DNA from: Magnetococcales bacterium | GTDB lineage: Bacteria; Pseudomonadota; Magnetococcia; Magnetococcales; Magnetaquicoccaceae | Direction: 5' to 3' | NCBI GenBank assembly: GCA_015231915.1 | Contig: JADGAR010000006.1 | Coordinates: forward strand, 1-64,000 | DNA: 64,000 bases | Shown: one piece after another, positions 10,506-21,969 of the stretch | Position numbering within the stretch: the stretch's first letter is position 1 | How the letters are laid out: each line of letters opens with the position of its first letter | Translations under genes and position numbers: made by a program | Notes under the pieces: model-generated | Database searches by the model: none | What the model saw: only the letters and a program-made list of their open reading frames with translations | Told to the model about the DNA's origin: nothing

Positions 10506-12543
10506 ACTGGAGCGCCTGATGGACGCCGGGCGGGCGGAGGAGGCCCGGCGTTTGCTGGCAATGGCGCACCAGGCGGGCTGGAGCGGTGCGACCCCGGAGC
10601 GCCTGGCGATCCTGGGAGAAGAGCAGGCACGCCTGATCCGGCTGTTCGAGGCGGGCCGTTGGCCGGAACTGATCACCGAAGCGGCAGGCCAGCTTGCCCA
10701 GCGCCCCGGCGACGGCTTCGTCCGCAAGGCGCTGGGCACGGCGCTGCTCCAGCAGAACCGGCTGGCCGAGGCGGATGCTTTGCTGCTGGAGGCCGTGGCC
10801 ATCCTGCCGGAGGATGTGGAACTCCTGATCACCCTGGGGGTGACGCGCTGGCGGCAAAACCTCCTGGAGGATGCCGAAACGCTCTTGCGTCACGCCCTCG
10901 CCCGGCATCCCGGCCATGTGGCGGCCCTGTTCAACCTGGCCAACCTCCTGAACGCGCGGGGCGACGCGGACGGCGCCATCGCCGCCTGGCAGGAGGTGAT
11001 CCGCCTGGACGCACGCCATGGCCAGGCTCATTTCAATCTTTTCACCCGCCTGCTCGACCTGGGCCGCATCGATGATGCGGCACTGGCCTATCGGCAGGCG
11101 CTCGCATCGGGCACCCTCCCCCCCGGCGCGCAGCTGTTGGGCGAATTGATGCTCCCCCGCATCCCCACCTCCCAGACGGAGATCGATCATTGGCGGGAAC
11201 GCTTCCGGGAGGGGATCGCCCGACTGGAGGCGCAAAGCGGGGAACCGGGTTGGGATGCGCTGCACCGGGAGGCGTCGCTCTCCTTCTATCTGGCCTATCA
11301 CGACCGTTGCGACCGGGATCTGATCGTCGCCCTGAACCGGATGCTGCGCGCCAGGGCGCCGGTTCTGGTCCATCATGCGCCCCTCCAGACCCTGCCGCGT
11401 CCCGGAGAGCGACGCATCCGCGTCGGTTTCGTCTCCCGGTACCTGAACGACCACACCATTGGCCGGCTGAACGAGGGGTGGCTGCGGCATCTGGACCGCT
11501 CCCGGTTCGAGGTGACATTGTTCCACGCCCCAGGCGCCCGGAACGATCCGTTCCGCACCCGCCTCGACGCCCTGGCCGACGCGGCCTGCACCCTGCCGCA
11601 GGAGCTGGACGACCAACGCCGCACGATCGCCGCCGCCGCACCGGATCTTCTTTTCTATCCGGAGGTCGGGATGTCCCCGGCGGTTCATCATCTGGCCCAT
11701 GCGCGGCTGGCCCCGGTGCAAGTGGTCGGCTGGGGCCATCCGGACACCACCGGGTTGCCGACCGTGGATTATTTTCTCTCTTCTGCCCTGATCGAACCGG
11801 AGGGGGCGGAGGCCCACTACAGCGAACGCCTGATCCGGCTGCACCGTCTGCCGTGTTGTTATCCGGTTCCGGAACTGCCCGCAAAAATGCCGACGCAGGC
11901 GGAACTGGGCGTGCCGGAGCACGGACGGATCTACGCCTGTCCGCAGACCCAGTTCAAACTCCATCCGGCGTTCGACCGCGTGCTGAGCGACATCGCGACG
12001 GGGGATCCCGACGGCTGCATCGTGCTGCTGGAGTGGCGTGAGCCATCCTGGACCGGGCTGCTCAGGGCGCGCTGGGCCAAAAGTCACCCGCTCCTGCCGG
12101 AACGGGTCCGCTTTCTGCCGCTGCTGCCCAGGGAGCACTATCTCGCCCTGCTCGCCCAGGTGGACGTGCTGCTGGATCCCATCCATTTCGGCAGCGGCAA
12201 CACCTTCTACGAGGCCATGGCGGTGGGGACGCCGGTGGTCACCTGGCCGGGACGGTTCATGCGTGGCCGGATCGTGGCGGGGGGCTATCGACAGATGGAA
12301 ATCGCCGCTCCCCCGGTGGCGAAGGAGCTGGCAGACTACGCCCCCCTGGCACTGGCCTTCGCCCATGACGAGGCACGGCGACTGGCCTTCACCCAAGAGG
12401 TCGCCGGCAAGCGGGCCAGCCTGTTCGACGACCGGAGCGTCGTGAGAGAATTCGCGTCCTTTCTGCAGGCCGCAGTGGCGGCGGCGGGCGCCGGAACGCG
12501 CCTGCCAGAGGGGTGGCGACCCCCGCAGGGACGCGCTGGTTGA
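10477..12543 (+). CDS. TPR protein with O-GlcNAc transferase/SPINDLY-like glycosyltransferase domain (start may be 10519)
   Basis: TPR N-terminus; RRIRVGFVSRYLNDHTIGRLNEGWLRHLDRSRFEVTLFHAPG...LLDPIHFGSGNTFYEAMAVGTPVVTWPG. Confidence 0.85.
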   Translation: MPLPTDWWSELERLMDAGRAEEARRLLAMAHQAGWSGATPERLAILGEEQARLIRLFEAGRWPELITEAAGQLAQRPGDGFVRKALGTALLQQNRLAEADALLLEAVAILPEDVELLITLGVTRWRQNLLEDAETLLRHALARHPGHVAALFNLANLLNARGDADGAIAAWQEVIRLDARHGQAHFNLFTRLLDLGRIDDAALAYRQALASGTLPPGAQLLGELMLPRIPTSQTEIDHWRERFREGIARLEAQSGEPGWDALHREASLSFYLAYHDRCDRDLIVALNRMLRARAPVLVHHAPLQTLPRPGERRIRVGFVSRYLNDHTIGRLNEGWLRHLDRSRFEVTLFHAPGARNDPFRTRLDALADAACTLPQELDDQRRTIAAAAPDLLFYPEVGMSPAVHHLAHARLAPVQVVGWGHPDTTGLPTVDYFLSSALIEPEGAEAHYSERLIRLHRLPCCYPVPELPAKMPTQAELGVPEHGRIYACPQTQFKLHPAFDRVLSDIATGDPDGCIVLLEWREPSWTGLLRARWAKSHPLLPERVRFLPLLPREHYLALLAQVDVLLDPIHFGSGNTFYEAMAVGTPVVTWPGRFMRGRIVAGGYRQMEIAAPPVAKELADYAPLALAFAHDEARRLAFTQEVAGKRASLFDDRSVVREFASFLQAAVAAAGAGTRLPEGWRPPQGRAG

Positions 12544-12973
12544 AAACGCATTCCAGAATCCGAACAATCAGCCCGTCAACGTCACATCGTCTCCGGTCAT
12601 GGGGTCTCTCCCCCGTTCGGCAAACCGGATTTCCAGAACCGGTGTGACATGGGTGGCGGTAGCATCGGACGCATCCCTTTTTGCCCGATGTTAAAGGGAC
12701 AGATATTTGGCGAGATATATATAGCAATTAATAGCGACAAGGTATCGTCCGGTTATCTCCTGAAACCTCTTGCCAAGGATGCGCACCTGGACGACAGACA
12801 CACCCTGACTTTGCACCAAATCGACACCAGAAGGGGCATGTTTTACAGAGTTCAGGAAAATTCTGGAGAGGAGAGAGAAAAGAGTACGAATTCCGATTCC
12901 TGCAGCTCTGCTCATTACCTAGGTCGTTTGCGAACTCTTTTGACCAACCATTGATAAAAAAGACTTTTTGAGA

Positions 12974-13003
12974 CAAAAAAACCGCCTGAATTGGCGGTTT
13001 TTT
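12974..13003 (-). terminator. Rho-independent terminator downstream of tRNA-Glu
   Basis: AAACCGCC-TGAATT-GGCGGTTT stem flanked by A and T tracts; works in both orientations. Confidence 0.7.
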
Positions 13004-13030
13004 ATCGTATAAAAACAACTTAACTTAAAA

Positions 13031-13106
13031 TGGCGTCCCCAACGGGAATCGAACCCGTGTTACCGGCGTGAGAGGCCAGCGTCCTAGGCCGCTAGACGAT
13101 GAGGAC
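13031..13106 (-). tRNA. tRNA-Glu (anticodon CTC)
   Basis: GTCCTCATCGTCTAGCGGCCTAGGACGCTGGCCTCTCACGCCGGTAACACGGGTTCGAATCCCGTTGGGGACGCCA; encoded CCA, anticodon loop CTCTCAC. Confidence 0.93.
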
Positions 13107-13311
13107 AGGGTGTGCGGCAAGTACGTTCTTTTACTCCGAGTCGAAGCGTGGGGCAAGCTTTTTTTTTACACAAGACGCGGTTTTTTTGCTCCTTCCAACA
13201 GCAGAGTACCCGAGGGGATCAGGCGATCACAAAGGATTGCCGGCAAATCATGTCGCTTGGCGTTTCCGGGGCGAGGGGCGCAGAGATTTTGGCAACACAT
13301 CGCCAATGCGC

Positions 13312-15303
13312 TTACCCTGCAACATCAGGCAACACCCCTTTGCAAGCCGGATAACCCGCACAGCCCAAAAACGGCCCGCGGGCGCTGCGTCTGCGACGCA
13401 TGGGGCGACCACAGGCGGGGCAAGGGGGCAGGGCCGAGGGTGCGGCGGGCGGAAATCCGGGCATCGGCAGCGCGGCGCGCTCCTTGACGCGGGCCACCAC
13501 GCGGGCAACCCACGACGCCGATTTCTGCTGAAATGCCTCCAGGGAACCGGTGCCACGGGCGATTTCGTCCAGGGCCTGCTCCCAGACCGCCGTGGTGGCC
13601 GGATCGGTGACGCTGTGCGGGAGCATGTCCACCAGCATGCGGCCAGAAGGGGCACTGACCAGATCCTTGCGACCCTCCCGGACCAACAGTGCACGTTTCA
13701 AAAGATTCTCGATGATGGTGGCACGGGTCGCCTCGGTACCGATCCCGGCGGTCTCTTTCAGAATCTTGGCAAGACTGGGGTCCTTGACACTCCGACCAAT
13801 GTTCTTCATGGCCTGTATCAACGTCCCCTCGGTATAACGGGCCGGCGGTTTGGTCGTTTTTTCTTCCAGGCGCGCTTCCGTTACCCGCGCAGGCTCGCCA
13901 GGACGCACCCGGGGAAGAAAAAAGTCCTCCTCCTTGGCCTCCGGGGACGGCTCCTCCCCCCGCATCACCCGCTTCCAGCCGGGATCGACCTCCACGCGAC
14001 CGGTGGCACGAAATTTTTCACCACAGATCGTCAACTCGATCACGGTACGATCATAACTAAATAAATTATAAAACTGTGCAATATACAAACTGGCAATAAC
14101 ATCGAACAGGCGCAACTCCTCCCCGGACAGTTTTGCCAATCCGGTCAAAGCACCGGTGGGGATGATGCCGTGATGGGCGGTGATCTTGCCGTCGTCCCAG
14201 GCACGGGAACGCAATGAGGGGTCCGCACCCTGCACGGCCTCCACCAGTGCCGGGCCGGCATCGGCCAGGGAACGCAGAATCCGAGGGGCATCGGAAAATT
14301 GGCTCACCGGCAGATGGCGACAGTCGGTGCGCGGATAGGTGATCGCCTTGTGGGTCTCGTACAAGGACTGGGCGATGTCCAGGGTCTTTTTTGCGCTCCA
14401 GCCCCAACGGCGCGAGGCCTCCTGTTGCAGGGTGGCCAGGTCCGGCGGCAACGGCGGCGGCTCCCGCATCCGTTTGGTCTCGGCCTTGTCCACCGTTCCG
14501 GTCGCCCCGGCTACCCGGCTGGCCACCGACTCGGCGGCACGCTTGTCCGTGCATCGCCCCTCCCCGTCCGCCAAGGCGGCTGGCGGCACCCACCTGGCGC
14601 GCAACTCCCCCTGCTCCACCCGCGCGCTCACCCGCACCTCGAAATAAGGCACAGGGTGAAAATTCTCGATCTCCCGGTCCCGGTCCACCACCAGCTTCAA
14701 CGTGGGGGTTTGCACCCGACCAACGGTCAACACCCCATCGTGACCGACGTTGCGCCCCAACAAGGTAAAAGCGCGGGACAGGTTGATCCCCACCAGCCAG
14801 TCGGCCCGGGCGCGACCGATGCCCGCCCGGTAGAGAGGTTCGCTCCACTGGCCGGGACGCATGGCCGCCAACGCCTTGCGAATACTGACATCATCCAGCG
14901 CGGAGAGCCACAACCGGGATACCTCGCCCCGATACCCGCACTCCTCCAGGATCTCGCGGGCAATGGTCTCCCCCTCCCGGTCGGCGTCGGTGGCGATGAC
15001 CACCGCCACGCTTTCCCGCAACAACCGTTCGATCACCGCCAACTGGCGGGCAGTGCCGGACTTCGCGCGCCTTTGCCAGCGCTCCGGCACGATGGGCAGA
15101 GACTCCAGTCGCCAGGAACGCCAGGCGGCCTGATAATCCTCCGGCATCCACATCTCCAGCAGATGCCCAAGACACCAGCTCACCCGCACCCCTCCCCCCT
15201 CCAGATAGCCCTCCCGCCTGCCGGCGGCCCCGAGAATCCGGGCGATGTCCCTGGCCTGGGAAGGCTTCTCGCACAAATAAAGGGTGGAGCGGGATGGCGG
15301 CAT
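13312..15303 (-). CDS. topB: Type IA DNA topoisomerase (topoisomerase III-like) with C-terminal zinc-finger-like motif
   Basis: [50 protein letters not shown]-terminal CPACGRPM...CAGYPAC. Confidence 0.88.
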   Translation of the reverse strand: MPPSRSTLYLCEKPSQARDIARILGAAGRREGYLEGGGVRVSWCLGHLLEMWMPEDYQAAWRSWRLESLPIVPERWQRRAKSGTARQLAVIERLLRESVAVVIATDADREGETIAREILEECGYRGEVSRLWLSALDDVSIRKALAAMRPGQWSEPLYRAGIGRARADWLVGINLSRAFTLLGRNVGHDGVLTVGRVQTPTLKLVVDRDREIENFHPVPYFEVRVSARVEQGELRARWVPPAALADGEGRCTDKRAAESVASRVAGATGTVDKAETKRMREPPPLPPDLATLQQEASRRWGWSAKKTLDIAQSLYETHKAITYPRTDCRHLPVSQFSDAPRILRSLADAGPALVEAVQGADPSLRSRAWDDGKITAHHGIIPTGALTGLAKLSGEELRLFDVIASLYIAQFYNLFSYDRTVIELTICGEKFRATGRVEVDPGWKRVMRGEEPSPEAKEEDFFLPRVRPGEPARVTEARLEEKTTKPPARYTEGTLIQAMKNIGRSVKDPSLAKILKETAGIGTEATRATIIENLLKRALLVREGRKDLVSAPSGRMLVDMLPHSVTDPATTAVWEQALDEIARGTGSLEAFQQKSASWVARVVARVKERAALPMPGFPPAAPSALPPCPACGRPMRRRRSARGPFLGCAGYPACKGVLPDVAG

Positions 15304-15314
15304 GCCCGCTACCG

Positions 15315-16316
15315 TCAGATTTCCATGGCCTGCATGTGCAGGATCAGATCCAGCAACCGGTGGGCATAACCCCATTCGTTATTATACCAACTCATCACCT
15401 TGACCGTGGAGGCGATGACCCGGGTGGACAGACCATCGACAATGGAAGAACGGGCATCGTCACGGAAGTCGCTGGAGACCAGCGGCTCCATGGTGAACCC
15501 CAGATAACGGCTCTGCGCCTCCTGCAGCGCCTGATTCACCTCCTCCGTGGTGCAGTCGCGCTCCACCTCCATGACCACATCCATCAGAGAGATGTTGGCG
15601 GTGGGCACCCGCACCGAAATGCCGTCGAAACGCCCGGCCAACTCCGGGATGACCAGACCGATGGCCGCAGCCGCCCCGGTGGTGGTGGGAATGATCGAGG
15701 TGGCCGCAGCGCGGGCGCGACGCAGGTCGTTGTGCGGCGAATCGAGAAGACGCTGATCGTTGGTATAGGCATGCACCGTGGAAATCATGCCGCGCCGCAG
15801 ACCGAACCGGTCCAGAATGACCCGCGCCACCGGGGCCAGGCAGTTGGTGGTGCAGGAGGCGTTGGAAACCACCCGATCCCGGGCCGGGTCGTACTCGTCC
15901 TCGTTGATCCCCATCACCATGGTCTTGACTTCGCCCCTGGCCGGCGCGGTGATCACCACCCGGCGGGCGCCGCCTTGCAGATGCCGGCCCGCCATCTCCA
16001 GATTGACGAACCGTCCGGAGGACTCCACCACGAAATCCACCCCATGCCGATGCCAGGGAATCTCCCCGGGATCCGCGCAGGCGTGAAACTGCGTTGCCCG
16101 TCCTCCAACCCGCATCAGGCTCCCGGCCAGTTCCAACGACTGCGGCAGCGGACCCATCACCGAGTCGTATTTCAGCAAATGGGCCAGAATCTCCGGCGAC
16201 GCCGGATCGTTGATCGCCACGATCTCCATGTCGGCAAACAAGGGATCGTGCAGCGCAGCGCGGAACATGGACCTGCCGATACGTCCAAATCCGTTGATCC
16301 CAATACGAATCGTCAT
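15315..16316 (-). CDS. gap: Type I glyceraldehyde-3-phosphate (or erythrose-4-phosphate) dehydrogenase
   Basis: [50 protein letters not shown]. Confidence 0.93.
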   Translation of the reverse strand: MTIRIGINGFGRIGRSMFRAALHDPLFADMEIVAINDPASPEILAHLLKYDSVMGPLPQSLELAGSLMRVGGRATQFHACADPGEIPWHRHGVDFVVESSGRFVNLEMAGRHLQGGARRVVITAPARGEVKTMVMGINEDEYDPARDRVVSNASCTTNCLAPVARVILDRFGLRRGMISTVHAYTNDQRLLDSPHNDLRRARAAATSIIPTTTGAAAAIGLVIPELAGRFDGISVRVPTANISLMDVVMEVERDCTTEEVNQALQEAQSRYLGFTMEPLVSSDFRDDARSSIVDGLSTRVIASTVKVMSWYNNEWGYAHRLLDLILHMQAMEI

Positions 16317-16529
16317 CTTCCACCCTTCCTCGAGACCAATGTGTCACCCCACCCGACAAGACATCTTGCCAGATCGGGCGCCCTTTGTTCAAGTCGCTGC
16401 CGCAAGGCTGCGATTTTCACTTTCTTTCCTTCTCTCCCATGGGGTATGCTGTCAGCTTGCCGATGTTTTCGCAACTCAATCCACTTTCTTTTCGCCCCAA
16501 TAAAAACATTCTACAGCGACATCGATAAC

Positions 16530-17720
16530 ATGGAAGAATTTCAACGAATTCAGCGACTCCCTCCCTACGTCTTCGCCGTGGTCAACGATCTCAAATACGC
16601 AGCCCGGCAAAAAGGAGAGGATATCATCGATTTCGGCATGGGCAACCCGGACCAGCCCACTCCGAAACACATCGTGGACCGCCTCTGCGAAGCGGCGCAG
16701 GAGGGACGCAATCACCGCTACTCCCTCTCCAAGGGGATCCCCGGCCTGCGCAAGGCGATCTGCTCCTTCTACCAGCGCCGCTTCCAGGTGGACCTCGACC
16801 CCGCCACCGAGGCCATCGTCACCATCGGCTCCAAGGAAGGGATCTCCCACCTCGCCCTGGCCATGACCAATCCGGGCGACACGGTGATGGTCCCCAACCC
16901 CGCCTATCCCATCCATGCCTACAGCTTCGTCCTGGCCGGGGCCGACATCCGGCATGTCCCCCTGGGACCTCACTACGACTTCTTTTTCGAACTGACCAAG
17001 GCCATCAAGACCACCTGGCCAAAACCCAAGGCCATGGTGGTCAACTTCCCCTCCAACCCGACAGCACAGGTGGTCGATCTTGATTTTTATCACAAAATCA
17101 ACGAATTCGCCAAGGAACACGACCTGTTCGTCATCTCCGACATCGCCTATTCGGAAATCTGCTTCGACGGCTATCAGGCCCCCAGCATGTTGCAGGTCCC
17201 CGGCGCCAAGGAGCGCTGCATCGAGTTCCACTCCCTCTCCAAGACCTACAACATGCCCGGCTGGCGTGTCGGCTTCGCGGTGGGGTGCCCGCGCCTGATC
17301 TATGCCCTCGGACGCATCAAGTCCTATCTGGACTACGGGATGTTCCAGCCCATCCAGATTGCCGCCGCCATCGCCCTGAACGGCCCCCAGGAGTGCATCC
17401 GCGAGACCTGCGAGATCTATCAGGTCCGCCGCGACGTGCTGGTGGACGGACTCAACCGTGCCGGCTGGCAGGTGGACAAACCCCTGGCTTCCATGTTCGT
17501 CTGGGCCGAGATCCCGGAAGAATACCGCAAGCTCGGCTCGCTGGAATTCGCCAAGCTGTTGCTCAAGGAGGCCAAGGTGGCGGTCAGTCCCGGAGTGGGC
17601 TTCGGACAGTACGGCGACGACTACGTCCGCCTTGCCCTGATCGAGAACGAACACCGCACCAGACAGGCCGTTCGAGGCATCCGCCGCTTCATGAATCTCG
17701 GTGGCGACGTGGCCCAATGA
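16530..17720 (+). CDS. alaC: Class I/II PLP aminotransferase, AlaC-like
   Basis: [21 protein letters not shown]...[19 protein letters not shown]. Confidence 0.85.
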   Translation: MEEFQRIQRLPPYVFAVVNDLKYAARQKGEDIIDFGMGNPDQPTPKHIVDRLCEAAQEGRNHRYSLSKGIPGLRKAICSFYQRRFQVDLDPATEAIVTIGSKEGISHLALAMTNPGDTVMVPNPAYPIHAYSFVLAGADIRHVPLGPHYDFFFELTKAIKTTWPKPKAMVVNFPSNPTAQVVDLDFYHKINEFAKEHDLFVISDIAYSEICFDGYQAPSMLQVPGAKERCIEFHSLSKTYNMPGWRVGFAVGCPRLIYALGRIKSYLDYGMFQPIQIAAAIALNGPQECIRETCEIYQVRRDVLVDGLNRAGWQVDKPLASMFVWAEIPEEYRKLGSLEFAKLLLKEAKVAVSPGVGFGQYGDDYVRLALIENEHRTRQAVRGIRRFMNLGGDVAQ

Positions 17721-17751
17721 GCCGACGACACGAAAAATAAGGAGAACCCCT

Positions 17752-19062
17752 TTGGAAACCTTGCGTATCGGGATGTTGGGTTTTGGAACCGTGGGCCGGG
17801 GCGTGGCCGATCTGCTGCTCAACCAGCCGGAACTGCTCGCCCAGCGCACCGGCATGAAGTTGCGTCTGGTCCGTATCGCCACCCGGACCCCGGAACGGGA
17901 CCGGGGACTGCGCCTGGGCAACACCGAGGTGACCGGCAACGTCCACCGGGTCGTGGACGCCGATGACCTGGACGTGGTGGTGGAACTGATCGGCGGGATC
18001 ATTCCGACCCGCGATCTGGTCAGTCGCGCCTTGGAGACCCGCAAACACGTCATCACCGCCAACAAGGCCCTGATCGCCGAATTCGGCAGCGAACTGTTCG
18101 CCATGGCCCATGCCCATGGCGTCCAACTGAGCTTCGAGGCGGCGGTGGCCGGGGCGGTCCCGGTCATCAAGGCCCTGCGCGAGAGCCTGGCGGGCAATCG
18201 CATCGACCTGATCTACGGCATTCTCAACGGCACCTGCAATTACATCCTGACGGAAATGCGCCTCAAAAAGCTGCCGTTTCACCAGGTGCTGGCCGATGCC
18301 CAGGCCAAGGGCTTTGCCGAGGCCGATCCCTCCTTCGACGTGGACGGCATCGACGCGGCCCACAAACTGGCGATCCTTTCGGCCATCGCCTTCCGCACCC
18401 ATCTGGACTTCCCGCGCATCAGCCTGGAGGGAATCCGGCACATCTCCGACGTGGACATCCAGTGGGCGGAGAAGATGGATTACCGGATCAAGCTGCTCGC
18501 CCTGGCCCGGCTTCAGGAGGGACTGCTGGAATTCGCGGTGCGGCCAATCATGGTGCCCAAACATTCGATGGTGGCGGCGGTGGAAGGGGTCTACAACGCG
18601 GTGTTCGTGCGCGGGGATTTCTCCGGAACCACCATGTATCACGGACGCGGGGCCGGGGAGCGTCCCACGGCCAGCGCCGTGGTGGCGGATCTGGTGGATC
18701 TGGCCCGCGATCTGCGCTCGGGCGGCAAGGGACGCCTCCCGCCCCTCGGCGTCCCGTTCCACCATTTGCGCACCCTGCCGATCCAGAACGCCGCACAGCG
18801 CCATGGGACCTTTTATCTGCGCCTGGCCGTGGCGGATCGCCCCGGTGTCCTGGCAGAGGTTTCGGCAATTCTGGCAAGGCACGGGATCTCCCTGGACGCC
18901 GTGCATCAGGAAGGACGCTCCCATGTGGAGGCCGTGCCTTTGATCATGGTGACCCACGAGACCACGGAAGAGAGGATCTCCCTGGCGATGGGGGAAATCG
19001 AGACACTGGAATCGGTGCGCGAACCCCCGCGCACGATTCGCATCGAATCCGGTCTGGCCTGA
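17752..19062 (+). CDS. hom: Homoserine dehydrogenase with C-terminal ACT domain (TTG start)
   Basis: LRIGMLGFGTVGRGVADLL, VITANKALIAEFG, GILNGTCNYILTEM; upstream AAGGAG. Confidence 0.93.
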   Translation: METLRIGMLGFGTVGRGVADLLLNQPELLAQRTGMKLRLVRIATRTPERDRGLRLGNTEVTGNVHRVVDADDLDVVVELIGGIIPTRDLVSRALETRKHVITANKALIAEFGSELFAMAHAHGVQLSFEAAVAGAVPVIKALRESLAGNRIDLIYGILNGTCNYILTEMRLKKLPFHQVLADAQAKGFAEADPSFDVDGIDAAHKLAILSAIAFRTHLDFPRISLEGIRHISDVDIQWAEKMDYRIKLLALARLQEGLLEFAVRPIMVPKHSMVAAVEGVYNAVFVRGDFSGTTMYHGRGAGERPTASAVVADLVDLARDLRSGGKGRLPPLGVPFHHLRTLPIQNAAQRHGTFYLRLAVADRPGVLAEVSAILARHGISLDAVHQEGRSHVEAVPLIMVTHETTEERISLAMGEIETLESVREPPRTIRIESGLA

Positions 19063-19068
19063 AACACC

Positions 19069-20118
19069 TTGACGCTCGAGACGCTCTTCATCACCCTGAA
19101 CGGGATACGCCCGCCGGAAGGTCGCCCCCTGCTCACGCCGCAGCGACTGGCGCGCCTTGGTCGCGGTGGCCGCATCGCACCGGGGAGCGACGCGGTCGCT
19201 CTTGCCTGGCGACTGCTCGACCCTGCCGGGCGAGGGCGACGTTCGATCGGCTATCTGGCCGCCCTGGGCATGGATTTGCATCCCGATCCGGAGCGGACCT
19301 GGGCATGTCTTTCTTTTGCCCATTTGCGTCAGACGCGGGAACGTTTGGTGTTCATCGACCATGAAACAACCAGGCCGCGTCCCGACGAGCGGGAACTGCT
19401 GACCGACTCACTCGCCAGCGTGTTGGACGAGGCGGGATGGTCTCTGCATCCGACCCCGGACCCGCAGCTCTGGCTGCTCTCCACCGGACGCCATCTGGAG
19501 GTCGAGATCCCTCCCCTGGCCCATCTGGACGGGGCATCCCTGCTGGACCGACAGCCGACGGGAGCGGATGCCATGGCCATCGTGACGCTGGTGACCCATG
19601 GCCAGATGGCCCTGGCCCGTCACGAGGTCAACGGGAAACGGCAACGGGCGGGCCTGCCTCCCCTCAACACCCCCTGGATCTGGGGCGTGGGACGCGGCGT
19701 GATGGAGCCGCCCCATACCCGGCAGACGGGGACATGCTGGAGCCGGGAAGCGGCGATTTGCGGGCTGGCGCGGGCGTCCGGCTGGTCCGGTCACCGGCTG
19801 GACGGCTCCTCCTGGGAGCGGGTGATCGAAACCGTGCTGGCGGGTCGTGCAAGGATCGGGCTGTTGGATTGCGCCGGAGTGACGGCGCGGGAATGGAACG
19901 GGCTGGACGCGGGCCTGTTGGCGCCGTTGGCCGCCGCCATGGGACGGCGGGGCGGGCGACTGCTGATTGCCGGCGGCGGGGAAAAGGATGAAGGCGTGCC
20001 CTGGCATGGCTCCCGGGGATGGCGTCTGCGGATCGGAAACTGGTTGCCACCGCACCATCTGGCGGGCGGAGGGCCGGTATCGACAATCGAGGAGTTGCGT
20101 GAATCGTGGCTGGCATGA
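19069..20118 (+). CDS. RpfE/ApgM-like phosphoglycerate mutase family protein
   Basis: Internal LPPLNTPWIWGVGRG motif; location between hom and recJ matches the recJ-rpfE neighbourhood known from other proteobacteria. Confidence 0.55.
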   Translation: MTLETLFITLNGIRPPEGRPLLTPQRLARLGRGGRIAPGSDAVALAWRLLDPAGRGRRSIGYLAALGMDLHPDPERTWACLSFAHLRQTRERLVFIDHETTRPRPDERELLTDSLASVLDEAGWSLHPTPDPQLWLLSTGRHLEVEIPPLAHLDGASLLDRQPTGADAMAIVTLVTHGQMALARHEVNGKRQRAGLPPLNTPWIWGVGRGVMEPPHTRQTGTCWSREAAICGLARASGWSGHRLDGSSWERVIETVLAGRARIGLLDCAGVTAREWNGLDAGLLAPLAAAMGRRGGRLLIAGGGEKDEGVPWHGSRGWRLRIGNWLPPHHLAGGGPVSTIEELRESWLA

Positions 20119-21866
20119 GGCAATCATTCAGTGGCCGGATCTGGCGTCCCCGGGTGGAAACGGGAGAGCATCACCGTCAGTTGGCCAAGGAGGTGGGGCT
20201 GCGGGAACTGTTCGCCGGCATCCTGGCCTATCGCGCTCTGGAAACCCCAGACCAGGTGGAGGCATTCCTGCAACCCCGCTTGAGCCAACTGCCGGACCCG
20301 CTGGAATTGATGGACATGGACAAGGCCGTGGCGCGTCTGATCCGGGTGGTGGAGGAGCGGGAACCGTTCGTGATCTATGGCGATTACGACGTGGACGGCG
20401 TGACTTCCTGTGCGTTGTTGTACCGCTATTTCAAGGCGTTGGGTCATCCGCCGCGCATCTATGTCCCGGATCGGCTGTCGGAGGGCTACGGACCCAATCC
20501 CCAGGCCATGCGCACCCTGGCGGCAGAAGGGGCGCGGTTGGTGATCACGGTGGATTGCGGCATCATGGCCCACGAAGCCCTGGAAGTGGCCAGGGAGTCG
20601 GGTCTGGACGTGATCGTCACCGATCACCATCAAGGCCGGGAAAGTTTGCCTCCCGCCATTGCGGTGATCAATCCCAACCGTCTGGACGAGACCTTTCCCC
20701 ACAAGGAGTTGGCGGGAGTCGGGGTGGCCTTTTATCTGTTGTTGGCCACCAACCGGGCGTTGCGGCAGAGGGGGTTGTTTCAGGAGGGAAATCCGGCTCC
20801 GGATCTGAAATCCCTGCTGGATCTGGTGGCGGTGGGCACCATCGCCGACGTGGCGAGTCTGACCGATTTGAACCGTCCACTGACCAGCGCCGGCCTGCGC
20901 ATGGAGGGAACGCACCTGAAGCCTGGCCTGCGCGCCTTGATGGAGGTGGCGCGCCTGTCGGGAGAGCGCATGAGCGCCGGTCAGATCGGCTTTCAGATCG
21001 GTCCGCGCATCAATGCCGGCGGACGTCTGGGCAAGGGGACGCTGGGCGCCGAGTTGCTGATAACCGATGATCCCCAGCGCGCCATGGAGATCGCCCGGAT
21101 TCTGGACGACTACAATCAGGAGCGGCAAATCCTGGAAAAGAAGATCTTCCAGGAAGCGGTGGGACTGATAGAGGGGTCCGGAAGCGTGGAGGGACGCCAT
21201 GGTGTGGTCGTAGGGCATGAGGGGTGGCATCCTGGGGTCGTGGGGATCGTCGCGTCGCGTCTGGCGGAGCGGTATCATCGCCCCACGGTGGTGCTGGCCC
21301 TGGACGCGGAGGGCGGCGGCAAGGGGTCGGCCCGATCGATTCCCGGTTTGGATCTCTACTCGGCGGTGGCGGCGTGCGAGGGGCATCTGGCGGCGTTCGG
21401 CGGGCATCGGGCCGCCGCCGGACTGACCCTGCGCCCCGGACAATTGGCGCCGTTCACCTTGGCCTTCGACCAGGCGGTTCGGGAGCAGAATCCGACGGAG
21501 ACCTTCCAACCCGCGCTGCTGGTGGACGGGGAGTTGGACATCGTGCTGGCCAATCTGGAACTGGCGGGCCGCATCGAACGGTTGCAGCCCTTTGGCCGTG
21601 GCAATCCCGAACCTTTGTGGATCATCCGCAACGTGCGCCTGCTGGATGCGCGGGTGGTCAAGGACCGTCACCTGAAATGCATGTTGGCCGACCCCTGGGA
21701 AGAGGTCCTGGATGCCATCGCCTTCGGGGTCCTGCCGGGAGAACCGGGCAGCGGGATGCTGAACGCCACGGGACGTCTGGATGTGGCGGGAACCCTGTCC
21801 ATCAACCGCTTCCGCAACCGCGAGTCCGTGCAACTGCTCATCAAGGATGCCCGTCCTGCTGTGTGA
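20106..21866 (+). CDS. recJ: Single-stranded-DNA-specific exonuclease RecJ
   Basis: PFVIYGDYDVDGVTSCALLYR, VITDHHQGRESLPPAIAVINPNR, GPRINAGGRLGKGTLG. Confidence 0.95.
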   Translation: MAGMRQSFSGRIWRPRVETGEHHRQLAKEVGLRELFAGILAYRALETPDQVEAFLQPRLSQLPDPLELMDMDKAVARLIRVVEEREPFVIYGDYDVDGVTSCALLYRYFKALGHPPRIYVPDRLSEGYGPNPQAMRTLAAEGARLVITVDCGIMAHEALEVARESGLDVIVTDHHQGRESLPPAIAVINPNRLDETFPHKELAGVGVAFYLLLATNRALRQRGLFQEGNPAPDLKSLLDLVAVGTIADVASLTDLNRPLTSAGLRMEGTHLKPGLRALMEVARLSGERMSAGQIGFQIGPRINAGGRLGKGTLGAELLITDDPQRAMEIARILDDYNQERQILEKKIFQEAVGLIEGSGSVEGRHGVVVGHEGWHPGVVGIVASRLAERYHRPTVVLALDAEGGGKGSARSIPGLDLYSAVAACEGHLAAFGGHRAAAGLTLRPGQLAPFTLAFDQAVREQNPTETFQPALLVDGELDIVLANLELAGRIERLQPFGRGNPEPLWIIRNVRLLDARVVKDRHLKCMLADPWEEVLDAIAFGVLPGEPGSGMLNATGRLDVAGTLSINRFRNRESVQLLIKDARPAV

Positions 21867-21969
21867 TGCCGGCATGCACCACATACTTTAAGATTGTGAT
21901 GGACAAGTCGTCTCGCTTTCGTTTACACTGAGGGTTAATGCCAGATCATCTACCCTGGAGTCGCGCAAG

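Noticed and set aside
12649-12954. 101-aa ORF and antisense ORFs in the intergenic region before tRNA-Glu
   Set aside because: No recognisable motif or strong SD; lower GC than surroundings suggests noncoding or decayed DNA.
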